Shown here piece after piece: positions 51,999 to 61,574 of a stretch of 64,000 nucleotides of DNA. A program made the translations under genes and the position numbers. Below the pieces are notes generated by a model, which did no database searches, was not told where the DNA came from, and saw only the letters and a program-made list of their open reading frames with translations. Source of the stretch: Halalkalicoccus subterraneus (lineage in GTDB: Archaea > Halobacteriota > Halobacteria > Halobacteriales > Halalkalicoccaceae); NCBI RefSeq assembly GCF_003697815.1, contig NZ_RDQG01000006.1, positions 78,105 to 142,104 of the forward strand, given 5' to 3'. Each line of letters opens with the position of its first letter. Positions within the stretch are counted from its first letter, which is position 1.

Positions 51999-53510
51999 TT
52001 ATGATATAGCTGTAATAATTTTCGTAGCCCAAATTGAGAATGGATCAGGAATTTGGTCAAGAAACGGTAAGATTTCGTCGGCCGTAATTGCATTTGTCCA
52101 AAATGCGATTTTTGAATATACAATGAAACCGACAGGGGGGACAAGGATAAGTGAAATAATTCCAGAATCAATTGCGTAAGAAAGCCCAAAAATAACTGGT
52201 GCAGCAAGACTTGCGGTAATTCCAACACGAACAGATCGGAGGTCTTGAAATGGATTATAGCCAATTCGACGAGCTGCAAGATAATGAAGAAAAACCATCA
52301 ATCCATATCCGATACTGGTTGCGATCGCTGCACCAGCCATTCCATATTGAGGAATAAGTAGTAGATTCAGAACAAGGTTAATTACTGCTGCAGTACCCGT
52401 TGCGGCGATTAATTGGCGGAATTTTCCATCACCTATCCCAATCGCGTAGATCGGCCGCGCGACTGCAAATCCGAGCACACCGGGGAGGAGCAACAGGAGA
52501 GGGGTTACCGCGTCGCCGAATTCTGCTCCGAAATATAATTGCATGAACGGGGTTGCAAGCGCCGCGATTCCGAGGAGCAACAACGTCGTGAAAACCAGCG
52601 TGTACCGAGTGGCTTTGCTCGCCATACTGGTAATTTCCTCGTGAGCCTCTCGTGACCACATCTCCGAGGACGAGTGAATGAAAACTATTTGCACTGCAGT
52701 CGGAACGAGCCACAGAAACTCCGCAATCACCAGCGCGGACTTGTACAGTCCGGTTTCGTGACTGCCAACCATCGGCTGGAGGAGCAGAAGATCGACATTG
52801 TACAGCGAGACAGTCAAGAGGACGAAGACAGTATTATAAACGTTAAAATTGAAGAGATCGCGTTTCGGAAACGCCGTAGGAACCGATCGAAAAACGGCCG
52901 TCAGATCGATGCGCGTCCGTAGTATCCATGTTGCCCCAACTGCACACACCAGATAGGCAAGTGCGGTTCCGGAGAGTACACCAGCAACGCCGAATCCGAC
53001 GTATGCTAAACTCAGACCGAATGCACCGAGTAGGAACGTCTGTAGCATCGAGAGTGATTCGGAATACTGCTCGAAATGTAGTCCCATGAGGGTGTGTCGA
53101 GAGATGTAGAACAGTTGGTTGGCTACGAGCATCGCTGCGAGAAGAACGAAATAGAGCGAGAACCCATCACCGAACAGTTGTTTGACTGGTCCTAACATGC
53201 CGAAGAGGATCAAACAGAGTCCGCCGAGAGCGGCAAACCCCAGTGCTAACTGGGTATAAAACGCGAAAACGTGTTCTTTCCATCCCTGTTGGTTTCTCTC
53301 CTCGGCGATGTACTTCCGGATTCCGGCTGAGATTCCCGCATGGGCGAACGTCGTGATGACAGCAAACATCGAAAGTAAAAACCCATAGTCGCCGTAGTCT
53401 GCGCTGCCGAGAATTCTGACGAGGAGTGGAGTAGTTACCACACCGATCAGGAGAACACCAACCTTCCCGCCCATCACGGAGAGAATCCCCGAAATGGTTC
53501 GGTTACTCAT
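51999..53510 (-). CDS. Polysaccharide flippase (Wzx/MOP family)
   Basis: This 503-residue protein has about 14 spans with the MOP opening G-V-V-T-T-P-L-L-V-R-I-L-G-S-A-D-Y-G-D-Y-G. Its second half includes L-L-L-I-P-Q-Y-G-M-A-G-A-A-I-A-T, as in the flippase at 45-46.6 kb. The first 400 codons are GC-rich, while the last 90 (52.0-52.3 kb) are AT-rich, so the gene looks like a mosaic formed by recombination. The relative of its C-terminal third at 50.3-50.7 kb supports this. It should move the lipid-linked repeat unit of the polysaccharide. Confidence 0.88.
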   Translation of the reverse strand: MSNRTISGILSVMGGKVGVLLIGVVTTPLLVRILGSADYGDYGFLLSMFAVITTFAHAGISAGIRKYIAEERNQQGWKEHVFAFYTQLALGFAALGGLCLILFGMLGPVKQLFGDGFSLYFVLLAAMLVANQLFYISRHTLMGLHFEQYSESLSMLQTFLLGAFGLSLAYVGFGVAGVLSGTALAYLVCAVGATWILRTRIDLTAVFRSVPTAFPKRDLFNFNVYNTVFVLLTVSLYNVDLLLLQPMVGSHETGLYKSALVIAEFLWLVPTAVQIVFIHSSSEMWSREAHEEITSMASKATRYTLVFTTLLLLGIAALATPFMQLYFGAEFGDAVTPLLLLLPGVLGFAVARPIYAIGIGDGKFRQLIAATGTAAVINLVLNLLLIPQYGMAGAAIATSIGYGLMVFLHYLAARRIGYNPFQDLRSVRVGITASLAAPVIFGLSYAIDSGIISLILVPPVGFIVYSKIAFWTNAITADEILPFLDQIPDPFSIWATKIITAIS

Positions 53511-53537
53511 TGATTAAGTTATCGAACTCGATCACTT

Positions 53538-53720
53538 CTAGATCTTCCCCTCAAACGGTAGTACGAGTCGATGCAACCATTTTGCGCGGGAGATAAATCG
53601 ATTCCCATCTCGATAGGTTGCATTGCCATCGTTACAGATTCGGTTCTTCTCAACGAATCGTGCATCACCAACGGAGAGCCCATTCGACGGAAATATCTGT
53701 GGCTCAGTTGTTTCTTTCAT
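53538..53720 (-). CDS. Short open frame at the 3' end of the pyruvyl-transferase gene, unidentified
   Basis: A frame of 60 codons starts at ATG 53720, overlapping the last 17 bases of the pyruvyl-transferase gene, and stops at 53538. The peptide is basic and aromatic with N-G-L-S-V-G-D-A-R-F and W-L-H-R-L-V-L-P-F, without a motif I recognise. It may be the C-terminal leftover of a lost glycan gene that was fused or truncated here. A real small protein cannot be excluded. Confidence 0.3.
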   Translation of the reverse strand: MKETTEPQIFPSNGLSVGDARFVEKNRICNDGNATYRDGNRFISRAKWLHRLVLPFEGKI

Positions 53721-54876
53721 AATTCTTTTTAATTTTATGTATGAATTCCAAACCTTCATTTCGTAATTCGATTGTTCTTTTCGTAATCTGTTCATCATCC
53801 ATCTGTTGTTCAAATGAATCAATCTTTTCTCCTATGTCTAGTATATCATCGTTTACAGCATCTATGTGTCTATTTAAAAGAGAAAAATCATTTAACAGCG
53901 AATGGGTTTTGCTTTCCATATTCGCATAGGCCTTATCTGTTTCAAGAGTAACAAATGGTGTTCTATGCTTGAGACTAAATATTATTGAGTGAAGACTACT
54001 TGTAACCACCATGTCGAAATGCTTGTACATCGTGTAATATTCGAATGGATCTACCTTTCCTCTGAGCTCTAGATCTGCATACTTAGAAGTTGTAGGCGCG
54101 ATTATCTGATATCCTTTTCCTTTGTAATGATCACATATCTCTTTACCTAGCTTATTAGATGGACCGTGATAACCTAAGATTGGCTTTTCAAGATTAATAT
54201 TATTCTTTAGTAAGATTGCTTTAGCGTCGCCCTCGGGAATGTCAACTAATAATGTCGGATCGGGAACTTTATACACATTTTTGAGCCCAAGATCTCCTAA
54301 CAGTTCTTGCGTGTGTCTATCACGAACACTAATATAGTTATAGGCGGATAGATGCTCTCTCATTGTCTCTTGTTGAGACTGTGTTAGTGTCTCTAAATTC
54401 GTCTTATTTGCTGATGCAGCATATGCTACTTTCATTGCAGAAATTTGAGGATCCAGGAAGTACAGATTTGGAAAAGGGCGGGATGGACGAAGATATGACC
54501 TAATTTTACTATCATCTTTAGCTATCTTCCAGATCTCGTCGCTACCAGTGAATAATAATCCATATTTTTGTTTTTCTAGCCAACTCACAGCTTCCTCATG
54601 AGTATCCGTTGTAATTGTTTTCTTGCTCGTTGATAGAGATGATGATGAGAAATTGTTAACTATGCATCTATCCTTGATTTGATTGATAGTTTTCTGAGGG
54701 TGTTTTGGGAAGAATATCTTACTTATTCTACTTATTTCTTTAGATTTAGTACGATAATCGACTATCTCGACATCTTCCGAAAATATTTGGGAAAGTGACT
54801 TCTGTAGGCAATAGGATTGTAATATTGCTCCTCGATTTTCATTGTTATGAAACGTGAGGATTCCAATTTTTGGCAT
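53704..54876 (-). CDS. Polysaccharide pyruvyl transferase family protein
   Basis: This 390-residue protein is a second pyruvyl-transferase family member. It begins I-G-I-L-T-F-H-N-N-E-N-R-G-A-I-L-Q-S-Y, the N-terminal glycine/asparagine loop, and has L-L-F-T-G-S-D-E-I-W-K-I (about residues 107-118), I-S-V-R-D-R-H-T-Q-E, and V-V-T-S-S-L-H-S-I-I-F-S (about 290-301) with the essential His. This order matches the family. The gene is AT-rich and has a codon pattern unlike haloarchaeal core genes, as does the GT8 gene next door, so both were probably transferred together. The acceptor is unknown. Confidence 0.87.
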   Translation of the reverse strand: MPKIGILTFHNNENRGAILQSYCLQKSLSQIFSEDVEIVDYRTKSKEISRISKIFFPKHPQKTINQIKDRCIVNNFSSSSLSTSKKTITTDTHEEAVSWLEKQKYGLLFTGSDEIWKIAKDDSKIRSYLRPSRPFPNLYFLDPQISAMKVAYAASANKTNLETLTQSQQETMREHLSAYNYISVRDRHTQELLGDLGLKNVYKVPDPTLLVDIPEGDAKAILLKNNINLEKPILGYHGPSNKLGKEICDHYKGKGYQIIAPTTSKYADLELRGKVDPFEYYTMYKHFDMVVTSSLHSIIFSLKHRTPFVTLETDKAYANMESKTHSLLNDFSLLNRHIDAVNDDILDIGEKIDSFEQQMDDEQITKRTIELRNEGLEFIHKIKKNYERNN

Positions 54877-55046
54877 CGATAAATAAAATGTTATTGGTTG
54901 AAATAAATCTCCCGAAATTGAACTGCCTCAAAGAAAAATTAGTTCAGTTATATTATTGTGATTATCATTTCTATAATGACACTTACTGTTGTCGAAGCTA
55001 ATAGTGAGCGAAAATTTGATACTGCCAGCTAGATAATTCTCCTATT

Positions 55047-55853
55047 ATGAGATTCGTTACTATGGTGAATGAGGGATACATAGATCCTTTGTTAGCACTT
55101 ATTGATAGTTTAAAATTAAATAGCGGGTTCAAGAAAGAGGATATCCATCTAATCATATTAGAACTATCCGAACTAAGCGATGAGAGTCGTTATTTAGTTG
55201 AAAGTCAAGGTATTAATATTGAATTCGTCGATTCTTCCTCGTTGGGAACGTTTGAATTCGACCAATCATTGTTGAATAATCCTTCTAAATTAACAAACCA
55301 GAAAAAATTCCTTATATATAAATTGCCATACTCGGAACGCCTTTGTTATCTTGACGCAGATATGATCTGTCTAAATGACATAACTGATATAGCTAATTTT
55401 GACAACTTATCAGCCGGTATTAATATTGGGCGAGAACCACCGGAAACCGTTTTTAATAGGCCTATGTTCAATTCTGGATTGTTTATATTTGAACCCTCAA
55501 ACAAAACTTATGAAAAGATACAAGATTTTGCATTAGACTATAATGCTCAACTTGATTACGGCGATCAAAGATTACTTAATGAATTCTACTATGGCGATTC
55601 TGATATTAATGTTGACTTACTATCCTTTGAATGGAATGTTATAATAACTATGAAAAATCACCATCCAAAGATGTGGAACTTTGTAGTAGATAACGGGGTG
55701 AAGTTCCTCCACTACACATTATGCGAACCGTGGAAGGATACTAATTTTTATGATATAAAAGAAATAGCATCTAATTCAATAAAAAAATATAAATATAGAG
55801 ATGAGATTAAGTTATGGAAAAAACATTATCAAAATGCGTTAGATTCCACATAA
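55047..55853 (+). CDS. GT8-family glycosyltransferase
   Basis: This 268-residue retaining GT-A enzyme has the DxD motif in C-Y-L-D103-A-D105-M-I-C-L, then P-M-F-N-S-G-L-F-I-F (about residues 138-147), D-Q-R-L-L-N-E-F-Y and K-F-L-H-Y near the end, which together define GT8 (galactosyltransferase/glycogenin-like). The typical His and DQ residues for donor binding are present. The gene is strongly AT-rich compared with its neighbours. It lies alone in orientation, convergent on a GT4 gene with five bases between, in a transferred portion of the island. Confidence 0.87.
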   Translation: MRFVTMVNEGYIDPLLALIDSLKLNSGFKKEDIHLIILELSELSDESRYLVESQGINIEFVDSSSLGTFEFDQSLLNNPSKLTNQKKFLIYKLPYSERLCYLDADMICLNDITDIANFDNLSAGINIGREPPETVFNRPMFNSGLFIFEPSNKTYEKIQDFALDYNAQLDYGDQRLLNEFYYGDSDINVDLLSFEWNVIITMKNHHPKMWNFVVDNGVKFLHYTLCEPWKDTNFYDIKEIASNSIKKYKYRDEIKLWKKHYQNALDST

Positions 55854-55858
55854 ATCTG

Positions 55859-57013
55859 TTAGTACGCGTTGTTAGCACTATTATATGTGGTAAGTAGTTG
55901 TGGAACGACAACGTCTGGTGAATATGTTTCATATACGTATTCTTTGTTTTTCACACCAATCTGGCTTTTACAGGAGAAAACATCCTGAATCGTCTCAGCC
56001 AAGTCACGAGAATTCTCTGGTTCACAGAGATACTCCTCTTGAGGGATCACTTCTGCTGGCCCACCGATATTTGTCGCTACAACAGGAAGTCCGAACTGCA
56101 TGGCCTCAAGAATCGTTCGTCCGAACGGCTCGGGCCAGATACCCGGATGTACAAATAGATCCGCACGGGCGTACAGCCGTTGAATATCATCGTGTGGAAC
56201 CCTTCCAAGGAGGGTCACTTGATCAGCGACACCGATCTTGTCGGACAGTTCACGCAGGCTTTCCTTGTTCTTCCCTCCTCCAGCGATAACAATCTGATTG
56301 TTTTCCGGAAGGTAGTTCGCAGCTCTAATTAGATACTTCACACCTTTAGTCTCGCGGAGTGACCCTACATACAGGATCGTGTTCTGGGTAGGTGCTATAT
56401 CGATAATCGACTTCATGTCTGATGTATCGACATCGAACAAGTGGGGTTCGCACATGTTCGGGATCACCTCTATGTTTTGGTCCCCGAACATTTCACGTCG
56501 GTAGATCTCCGCGATGGTCGAACTGATCGCAACGAACGTGTCTATCTGTCGCATACGGTTCCGGAGAATGTGCCCTGTCGTCGCCTTCGAGATGATCTTA
56601 TACCATTCGAGCACACTGCTAACAGGAATGTCGATATCGCGGTATGGGATGAATGCATACGAGTTTAGAGTCGCCACAGATGGAATATCCAGCTTGTTTG
56701 ATAGATGACCGACAACTGGATGGAGCTGCATATTATAGGAGTGGATCAGATCTATCTCGTCTTCTGTGAGCTTCTCTCTGAGTTTGAAATATGAATAGAG
56801 GTTCACGACTTCGAACGAGACGATCAACGGCGATTTGTGCCGTCGTATCCGAGCGCCGTCCTGACGCGTCGGCCCATCTCCATCAAACGTGTAGACTACT
56901 ACCTCGTCTATCTCGTCGGTGTCTGAGAGTATTTGAGCAAGTAGTTGGGCGCTGACTTCCCCGCCACCGCCGTTGTTCGGTGGATATCGAGGTGTTACAA
57001 TCCCGACACGCAT
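55859..57013 (-). CDS. GT4-family glycosyltransferase
   Basis: This 384-residue enzyme starts M-R-V-G-I-V-T-P-R-Y-P-P-N-N-G-G-G-G-E-V, the glycine-rich GT4 opening. In the second domain V-I-P-N-M-C-E-P-H, V-G-S-L-R-E-T-K-G-V-K, A-G-G-G-K-N and W-P-E-P-F-G-R-T-I-L-E-A-M-Q-F-G-L-P-V-V are visible, with the conserved Glu. ATG at 57013 is chosen; it shares one base with the stop of the membrane protein gene (TGATG), so the two are coupled. It should add a sugar to the same glycan as the membrane protein's partner. Confidence 0.9.
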   Translation of the reverse strand: MRVGIVTPRYPPNNGGGGEVSAQLLAQILSDTDEIDEVVVYTFDGDGPTRQDGARIRRHKSPLIVSFEVVNLYSYFKLREKLTEDEIDLIHSYNMQLHPVVGHLSNKLDIPSVATLNSYAFIPYRDIDIPVSSVLEWYKIISKATTGHILRNRMRQIDTFVAISSTIAEIYRREMFGDQNIEVIPNMCEPHLFDVDTSDMKSIIDIAPTQNTILYVGSLRETKGVKYLIRAANYLPENNQIVIAGGGKNKESLRELSDKIGVADQVTLLGRVPHDDIQRLYARADLFVHPGIWPEPFGRTILEAMQFGLPVVATNIGGPAEVIPQEEYLCEPENSRDLAETIQDVFSCKSQIGVKNKEYVYETYSPDVVVPQLLTTYNSANNAY

Positions 57014-58914
57014 CACTGTCCACCCCCACCAGACGCATTCTCGGATTTGTATCTGATCACTGTGTCTCCATTCGCATAGATAACGCTATCAGTGGAGTTT
57101 GAATCCGGCAAGAGGAACACGTACGTATGGCCTCCAATACCCTGTCCAGTCGTGTCCCGTATCCCAGTATTTGCGGCTGTTTCCGTATACCCGTATCTGT
57201 AACCGGGCTGTACTTCTGAAGTATTTAGTGCCGCAGTCGTTCTTGATTGTGACTCGTACGGTACCTCCGTACTTGGTGCCATTGTGCGCAACATCGTTTC
57301 GGGATCTCCCTCGTACATATCGGTCCACTCTTCACCCGCGTTCAACTGGTTTGTGTCATGAAGACGATTGTGCGGAACCTCATCACTAACTATCGATAGA
57401 TGCGCACTTGCAACCGGCGAGGCCAGAGACATAACGGCGAAGACACAGACTATAGCGCCAATCACCTTTGGAGAGGTAAACGGGATATCCGAATGAAGGA
57501 GATACATCAGGCTTACGCCGGCGAATACGTTCAAACCGAAAATACCCAAGAGTGCGTAAAACCGCTGTGGCTGTGTGTCTCCGGCGTTGAAAACGAGGCT
57601 TATAACCATAAATATCGCTATGAATCCCATCCAGAAGATAGTGAGATCGAACTCCCAGTTGGACTGCCGAATCGCGATTGCCGCCCCTAATACTCCCAGT
57701 CCGAACAACATCGCTTGCCCGGATGTTGCTGCCAAGAGCATCTCCAACGGGAGTTCAGAGTACCGTCCTGCTCCTCCTGTCCCTCCACCAGCCCCGGATT
57801 CAGATCCCACAAGAAATATCGACGCTATTAGACCTGCAACCCGTCCAGTTAGATCGCCGCTGTGAATGGGATTTCCGAAGATTCCCAGACTATACGCGGC
57901 AACGAACACCACTGTCGGCCCGGTATGAAACGTTGGGCGGCTCTCTTGGTAGATATACTGCGTAAGAATCACGAATATCGTGATCGCGATGACGAAAAGA
58001 AGGGCAGCACCAGCGCTGAACTGGTGTCCGAATATCAGTGCAGGACCGATGACAATCCCAATGATCGCCCATAGACGTCGTCGCTGGGGTGACACCGTCG
58101 TATACAGAAGTATACAAACCATCCCTAACAGCAGCGTGAGTGCGTAAAAGAAGCTGAGTTTGCTTGGGTGAAACCCCCGTCCTAGCGTCCAGCTCATACA
58201 TCCGAAGAACAGTGCAGCGTAGAGTACGACCTGACTCGACATTGATGGGAACGCCATGTCTAAGACGGAGATAACGAGGATCGTACCGGTGAGAAGCAGT
58301 ACTGTCAGTAAGAAATACCCCATTCGGGGTGACAGACCAGTAACCAGTATCGATTCGGTTGCATAGACTAAGTGTCCGAGATAGATGGTTAAACCATCAA
58401 TCACGCCGTCGTTCAGTGCATCCCGAATCGCTGGAAGATAGGTTGATCGTGTGTCTGCTTGATTCATCCCCGCAGGGAACGCTAGCTGGACGCTCCAGTA
58501 CATGAAAAACAAGAGCACAAGGATTTGTGGAACAACCCGCTGTTTTCGCGCACCAGTCGCGATTTCATAGGCGATATATCCCGCAAAGCCTCCGAAAATC
58601 ACATAGTGTGCTAACGGCCGTTCGTAGAGTACGATTCGATATATGAGAAATGTAGAAAAAACGTATAGACCTGTAATAATCCCTGAGATTCGGTAATTCG
58701 GTGGGGACAGCTCTGCGTCTGTAGTTCCCGGATGCAGGATGTGCAGAATGAGGATCGCAAGCAGTCCACCCACTGCTGCTCCGAGAATGGGACCGAGCAG
58801 TGATCTGTATTCTATCGTGATAAACAGATAAAGCAAAGCCAGCCCTAAGATGGCAACTGGTAATGATGCGTAGTGTCGAACGCTCTTCTCAATTTTCGTC
58901 AGTGTGCCATTCAT
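57013..58914 (-). CDS. Large multi-span membrane protein, GT-C-like or polymerase-like
   Basis: This 633-residue protein has about a dozen hydrophobic spans between residue 15 and 490, then about 140 polar residues that are probably outside the cell. A long loop near M-N-Q-A-D-T-R-S-T-Y-L-P-A-I-R-D (about residues 150-165) after the fourth or fifth span is the type of acidic-arginine loop found in GT-C glycosyltransferases. No exact motif of Wzy or OST enzymes is seen. Its one-base overlap with the GT4 gene and position in the island suggest a polysaccharide polymerase or a lipid-linked-sugar transferase, but this is unproven. Confidence 0.65.
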   Translation of the reverse strand: MNGTLTKIEKSVRHYASLPVAILGLALLYLFITIEYRSLLGPILGAAVGGLLAILILHILHPGTTDAELSPPNYRISGIITGLYVFSTFLIYRIVLYERPLAHYVIFGGFAGYIAYEIATGARKQRVVPQILVLLFFMYWSVQLAFPAGMNQADTRSTYLPAIRDALNDGVIDGLTIYLGHLVYATESILVTGLSPRMGYFLLTVLLLTGTILVISVLDMAFPSMSSQVVLYAALFFGCMSWTLGRGFHPSKLSFFYALTLLLGMVCILLYTTVSPQRRRLWAIIGIVIGPALIFGHQFSAGAALLFVIAITIFVILTQYIYQESRPTFHTGPTVVFVAAYSLGIFGNPIHSGDLTGRVAGLIASIFLVGSESGAGGGTGGAGRYSELPLEMLLAATSGQAMLFGLGVLGAAIAIRQSNWEFDLTIFWMGFIAIFMVISLVFNAGDTQPQRFYALLGIFGLNVFAGVSLMYLLHSDIPFTSPKVIGAIVCVFAVMSLASPVASAHLSIVSDEVPHNRLHDTNQLNAGEEWTDMYEGDPETMLRTMAPSTEVPYESQSRTTAALNTSEVQPGYRYGYTETAANTGIRDTTGQGIGGHTYVFLLPDSNSTDSVIYANGDTVIRYKSENASGGGGQ

Positions 58915-58991
58915 AACGTGTGTCTCATGAAACCAGACTCATTATATCAATAGTACAAAGTATTATACTTCGCATCAATTACTCTCTCTGT

Positions 58992-60164
58992 TTATACGAT
59001 ATTTAGGCTATCTTCATATAACTCTTCCACATCCTCTACAACTGTCTCCCAAGAGGTGTTGACAGCCTTCGTGCGAGCCTTTTGTGCCATTCTGGCTCGT
59101 TTCTCCGTACTCGTCGCCAGTGAACGAATCGCTTCTGTGAACTGTTCAACGCTCCTCTCTACTTTGTACCCCGTTTCTCCATCGTCAATGACAGTCGGGA
59201 TCCCTCCTTGATCCGTTCCAATGACAGGCGTTCCACAGGCCATGGCTTCGAGCAGAACCAGTCCAAACCCTTCGTATCGAGACGGAAGTACGAACACGTC
59301 TGCCGACGAGTACAGACTCGGTAGTTCGTCATCGGGAACGTAGCCGAGGAACTGAATTTGCCCTTCGATTCCTAGCTCCTGTGCGAGATCACGCAGATGG
59401 TCCTCGTGACGCCCTGTTCCTGCGATCAGCAGCTCGATTGTCGAATCGTCCACCTGCGCTACGGCCTGAAGTGCCAGATCGAGCCCTTTCCGGGCTCCCA
59501 ACCGGCCCACATAGAGCAGTGTCGTCCGCTCCGGATGTACGTCTGGATGCGCTTTCTCGCGTGGGTAGAATCGATCAACGTCGACGCCATGTGGAACCAT
59601 TTGGACGTGGTCGGCGTCGAACCGGTATCGTTTCACTAACTCGTCTGCCGCATGGTCGCTGATAGCGACGATTTCGTCTGCCCCACGGCCGGCAACGAAG
59701 TCCATCACGACGTTCATCGGATGAAAGAAGTATTTCAGCAGGTAGTCCGCAGGTGTTTCCAGTGCAACCGACTTCGTCTCTCCGATAGAGGTCCCGTGAC
59801 TCGTCAAAACGACAGGTGTCTCAATATCGTTCAGCGGCGTTACCGCGATCGTTGAGGCAGGCATGAGCGTCCCGTGGACGATATCGTACTGGTCGAAGTC
59901 GATCTGTCGTCGCGCCTGAAAGCTGAACCAAAGCGTCTCGAACGTGACGAGCTTTTTCCGAGCCTTGGCGATCCGGTAGACGGTGACATTCTCATGGAGG
60001 TCGACGGTGTCGTTTATACTCTCGATCCATTGGGTGTATACATCGACCCGGTGACCGCGCTCTGCAAGTCCATTTGCCAGTTCGTAGGCGTACGTCTCGG
60101 CACCGCCAACACCGGGTGGAAACTGCTTTGAAATGAGACAGACGTTCAGCGTGTCGTCGCTCAT
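58992..60164 (-). CDS. GT4-family glycosyltransferase
   Basis: This 390-residue protein begins L-N-V-C-L-I-S-K-Q-F-P-P-G-V-G-G-A-E-T-Y-A, the acceptor-side loop. The donor domain has V-P-H-G-V-D-V-D-R-F, Y-V-G-R-L-G-A-R-K-G-L, I-A-G-T-G-R-H-E and S-R-Y-E-G-F-G-L-V-L-L-E-A-M-A-C-G-T-P-V with both Glu residues. Its start overlaps the stop of the sulfatase-like gene by four bases (ATGA), so they are translationally coupled. It is GC-rich again, marking the end of the transferred block. Confidence 0.91.
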   Translation of the reverse strand: MSDDTLNVCLISKQFPPGVGGAETYAYELANGLAERGHRVDVYTQWIESINDTVDLHENVTVYRIAKARKKLVTFETLWFSFQARRQIDFDQYDIVHGTLMPASTIAVTPLNDIETPVVLTSHGTSIGETKSVALETPADYLLKYFFHPMNVVMDFVAGRGADEIVAISDHAADELVKRYRFDADHVQMVPHGVDVDRFYPREKAHPDVHPERTTLLYVGRLGARKGLDLALQAVAQVDDSTIELLIAGTGRHEDHLRDLAQELGIEGQIQFLGYVPDDELPSLYSSADVFVLPSRYEGFGLVLLEAMACGTPVIGTDQGGIPTVIDDGETGYKVERSVEQFTEAIRSLATSTEKRARMAQKARTKAVNTSWETVVEDVEELYEDSLNIV

Positions 60165-61420
60165 TCCTTGTACCCGAGTGCTTCGAGTCGACGATCGATC
60201 TCCTCGTCTACCTCGTCGTCGTCCGTCGTCTCCTCCCCGCTTTCCGTTTCAATGCGTGTCTGGATGTGCGATTCAAGGCGTTCACGAAGCATTCGGGACG
60301 TACAGTCAGTAAATTCAAGCGCGTCGGTATCCCGATTTCGCTCGCAGAAACACGCCCCCTCCTGTGATCGTAGCGCGTACCGCCGGAGGTGGGCGTGTTC
60401 GTTCTCACCACGAGCCTGTTGGTAGACAGTTCGATCCTCGTCGGCAATATCGATCAGCGACGAACCCTCACGGGCCTGCTCGATACCGGCTGCTGACTCG
60501 ATCGTCGCGACGATATCCACCGTGCTCGTCGGTGTCGTTATCTCTTGGTTGGCACCACCAGGGGGGCGGACCAAAAGCGGGACGTGGGTGATCTCGTCGT
60601 GGAGATATCGCGGGTGTTCGTAGTAGTCGTGTTCGCCAAAGGCATCGCCGTGATCCGCCGTGAATACGAGTAGCGATCGCTCGAGGAGGTCTCTGTTCCG
60701 AAGCTCTTCGAGAAGCCAGCCGATTTGGGCGTCGTTATAGCGGATCTCTGCGTCGTAGAGATCGATCAATAAATCCTGTTCGTCGCCGGTGATTGAATTT
60801 GGGTTTTTGATCGCTCGCCGGTACAGGTTTTGGGCCTCCCGACCGCTCAGCTCTTCGTCGGTGTACAGTGTCGCGTACTTGCTTGGGGGCTCATAGGGAC
60901 CGTGGGTATCCATATAGTGTGCCCAGAGGAAAAACGGCTCGTCGTCCAGCGAATCGAGCCACGAGAGTGCTCGCCCGTTGATCTCTGGGGCACGCGCATA
61001 GTGGCGGTTTCGAAGCTTATCGAGGGCGCGCTGGGCGAGCGCGATGAGTTTGTGCTGTCCTAAATGGAGATCGTCGTCGAACTCGTCGAATCCGTCGTCG
61101 AACCCGTATGCCCGTGAGACGAACGGGTTCGAATGGAATCCGCCGGTCGCAACCCCTTCCTGAGAGAGCGTCGAGGCAACCGTCTCAGTCGCGAGGCGGT
61201 AGTTCGAATCGATCGCCACATCAGGCAGTTCTCCGGTCAATAGTGCAGGTACTGCCTCGCGTGTGTGTGAACTCGCACTATATGTGTTCGTGAATCGGAT
61301 CGATTCTTGCGCGAGCTCGTCGAGAATCGGCGATGTATCTCGCTGATAGCCGTAACACGAGAGGTGATCCGCTCGCAACGCATCCGCCGAGAGGAGGATT
61401 ACGTTCTCCCAGTCAGTCAT
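60161..61420 (-). CDS. Sulfatase-like alkaline-phosphatase-superfamily enzyme
   Basis: This 419-residue protein has S-A-D-A-L-R-A-D-H-L-S-C-Y-G-Y at residues 11-25, where the two Asp residues bind metal, and T-A-D-H-G-D-A-F-G-E-H near residue 255. The nucleophile segment is S-S-H-T53-R-E-A-V-P-A-L-L-T-G; there is no C-x-P-x-R, so Thr53 is the probable nucleophile and a phospho-group enzyme is likelier than a sulfatase. The C-terminus is R-R-L-E-A-L-G-Y-K-E. It is coupled to the GT4 gene downstream, so it probably acts on the same glycan. Confidence 0.85.
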   Translation of the reverse strand: MTDWENVILLSADALRADHLSCYGYQRDTSPILDELAQESIRFTNTYSASSHTREAVPALLTGELPDVAIDSNYRLATETVASTLSQEGVATGGFHSNPFVSRAYGFDDGFDEFDDDLHLGQHKLIALAQRALDKLRNRHYARAPEINGRALSWLDSLDDEPFFLWAHYMDTHGPYEPPSKYATLYTDEELSGREAQNLYRRAIKNPNSITGDEQDLLIDLYDAEIRYNDAQIGWLLEELRNRDLLERSLLVFTADHGDAFGEHDYYEHPRYLHDEITHVPLLVRPPGGANQEITTPTSTVDIVATIESAAGIEQAREGSSLIDIADEDRTVYQQARGENEHAHLRRYALRSQEGACFCERNRDTDALEFTDCTSRMLRERLESHIQTRIETESGEETTDDDEVDEEIDRRLEALGYKE

Positions 61421-61574
61421 TACTCATAGCCAGTCAGCGAAGTATGATATAGTTTTGTTCTCTCCGTGCTATGGCTATATATGTAAACATATCTACTGAA
61501 AATATTGCACCGGTATAGCTCACTCCCGTTCAGATCGGAATATTATTACAGAGACCCCTCAATCGAACCATACA

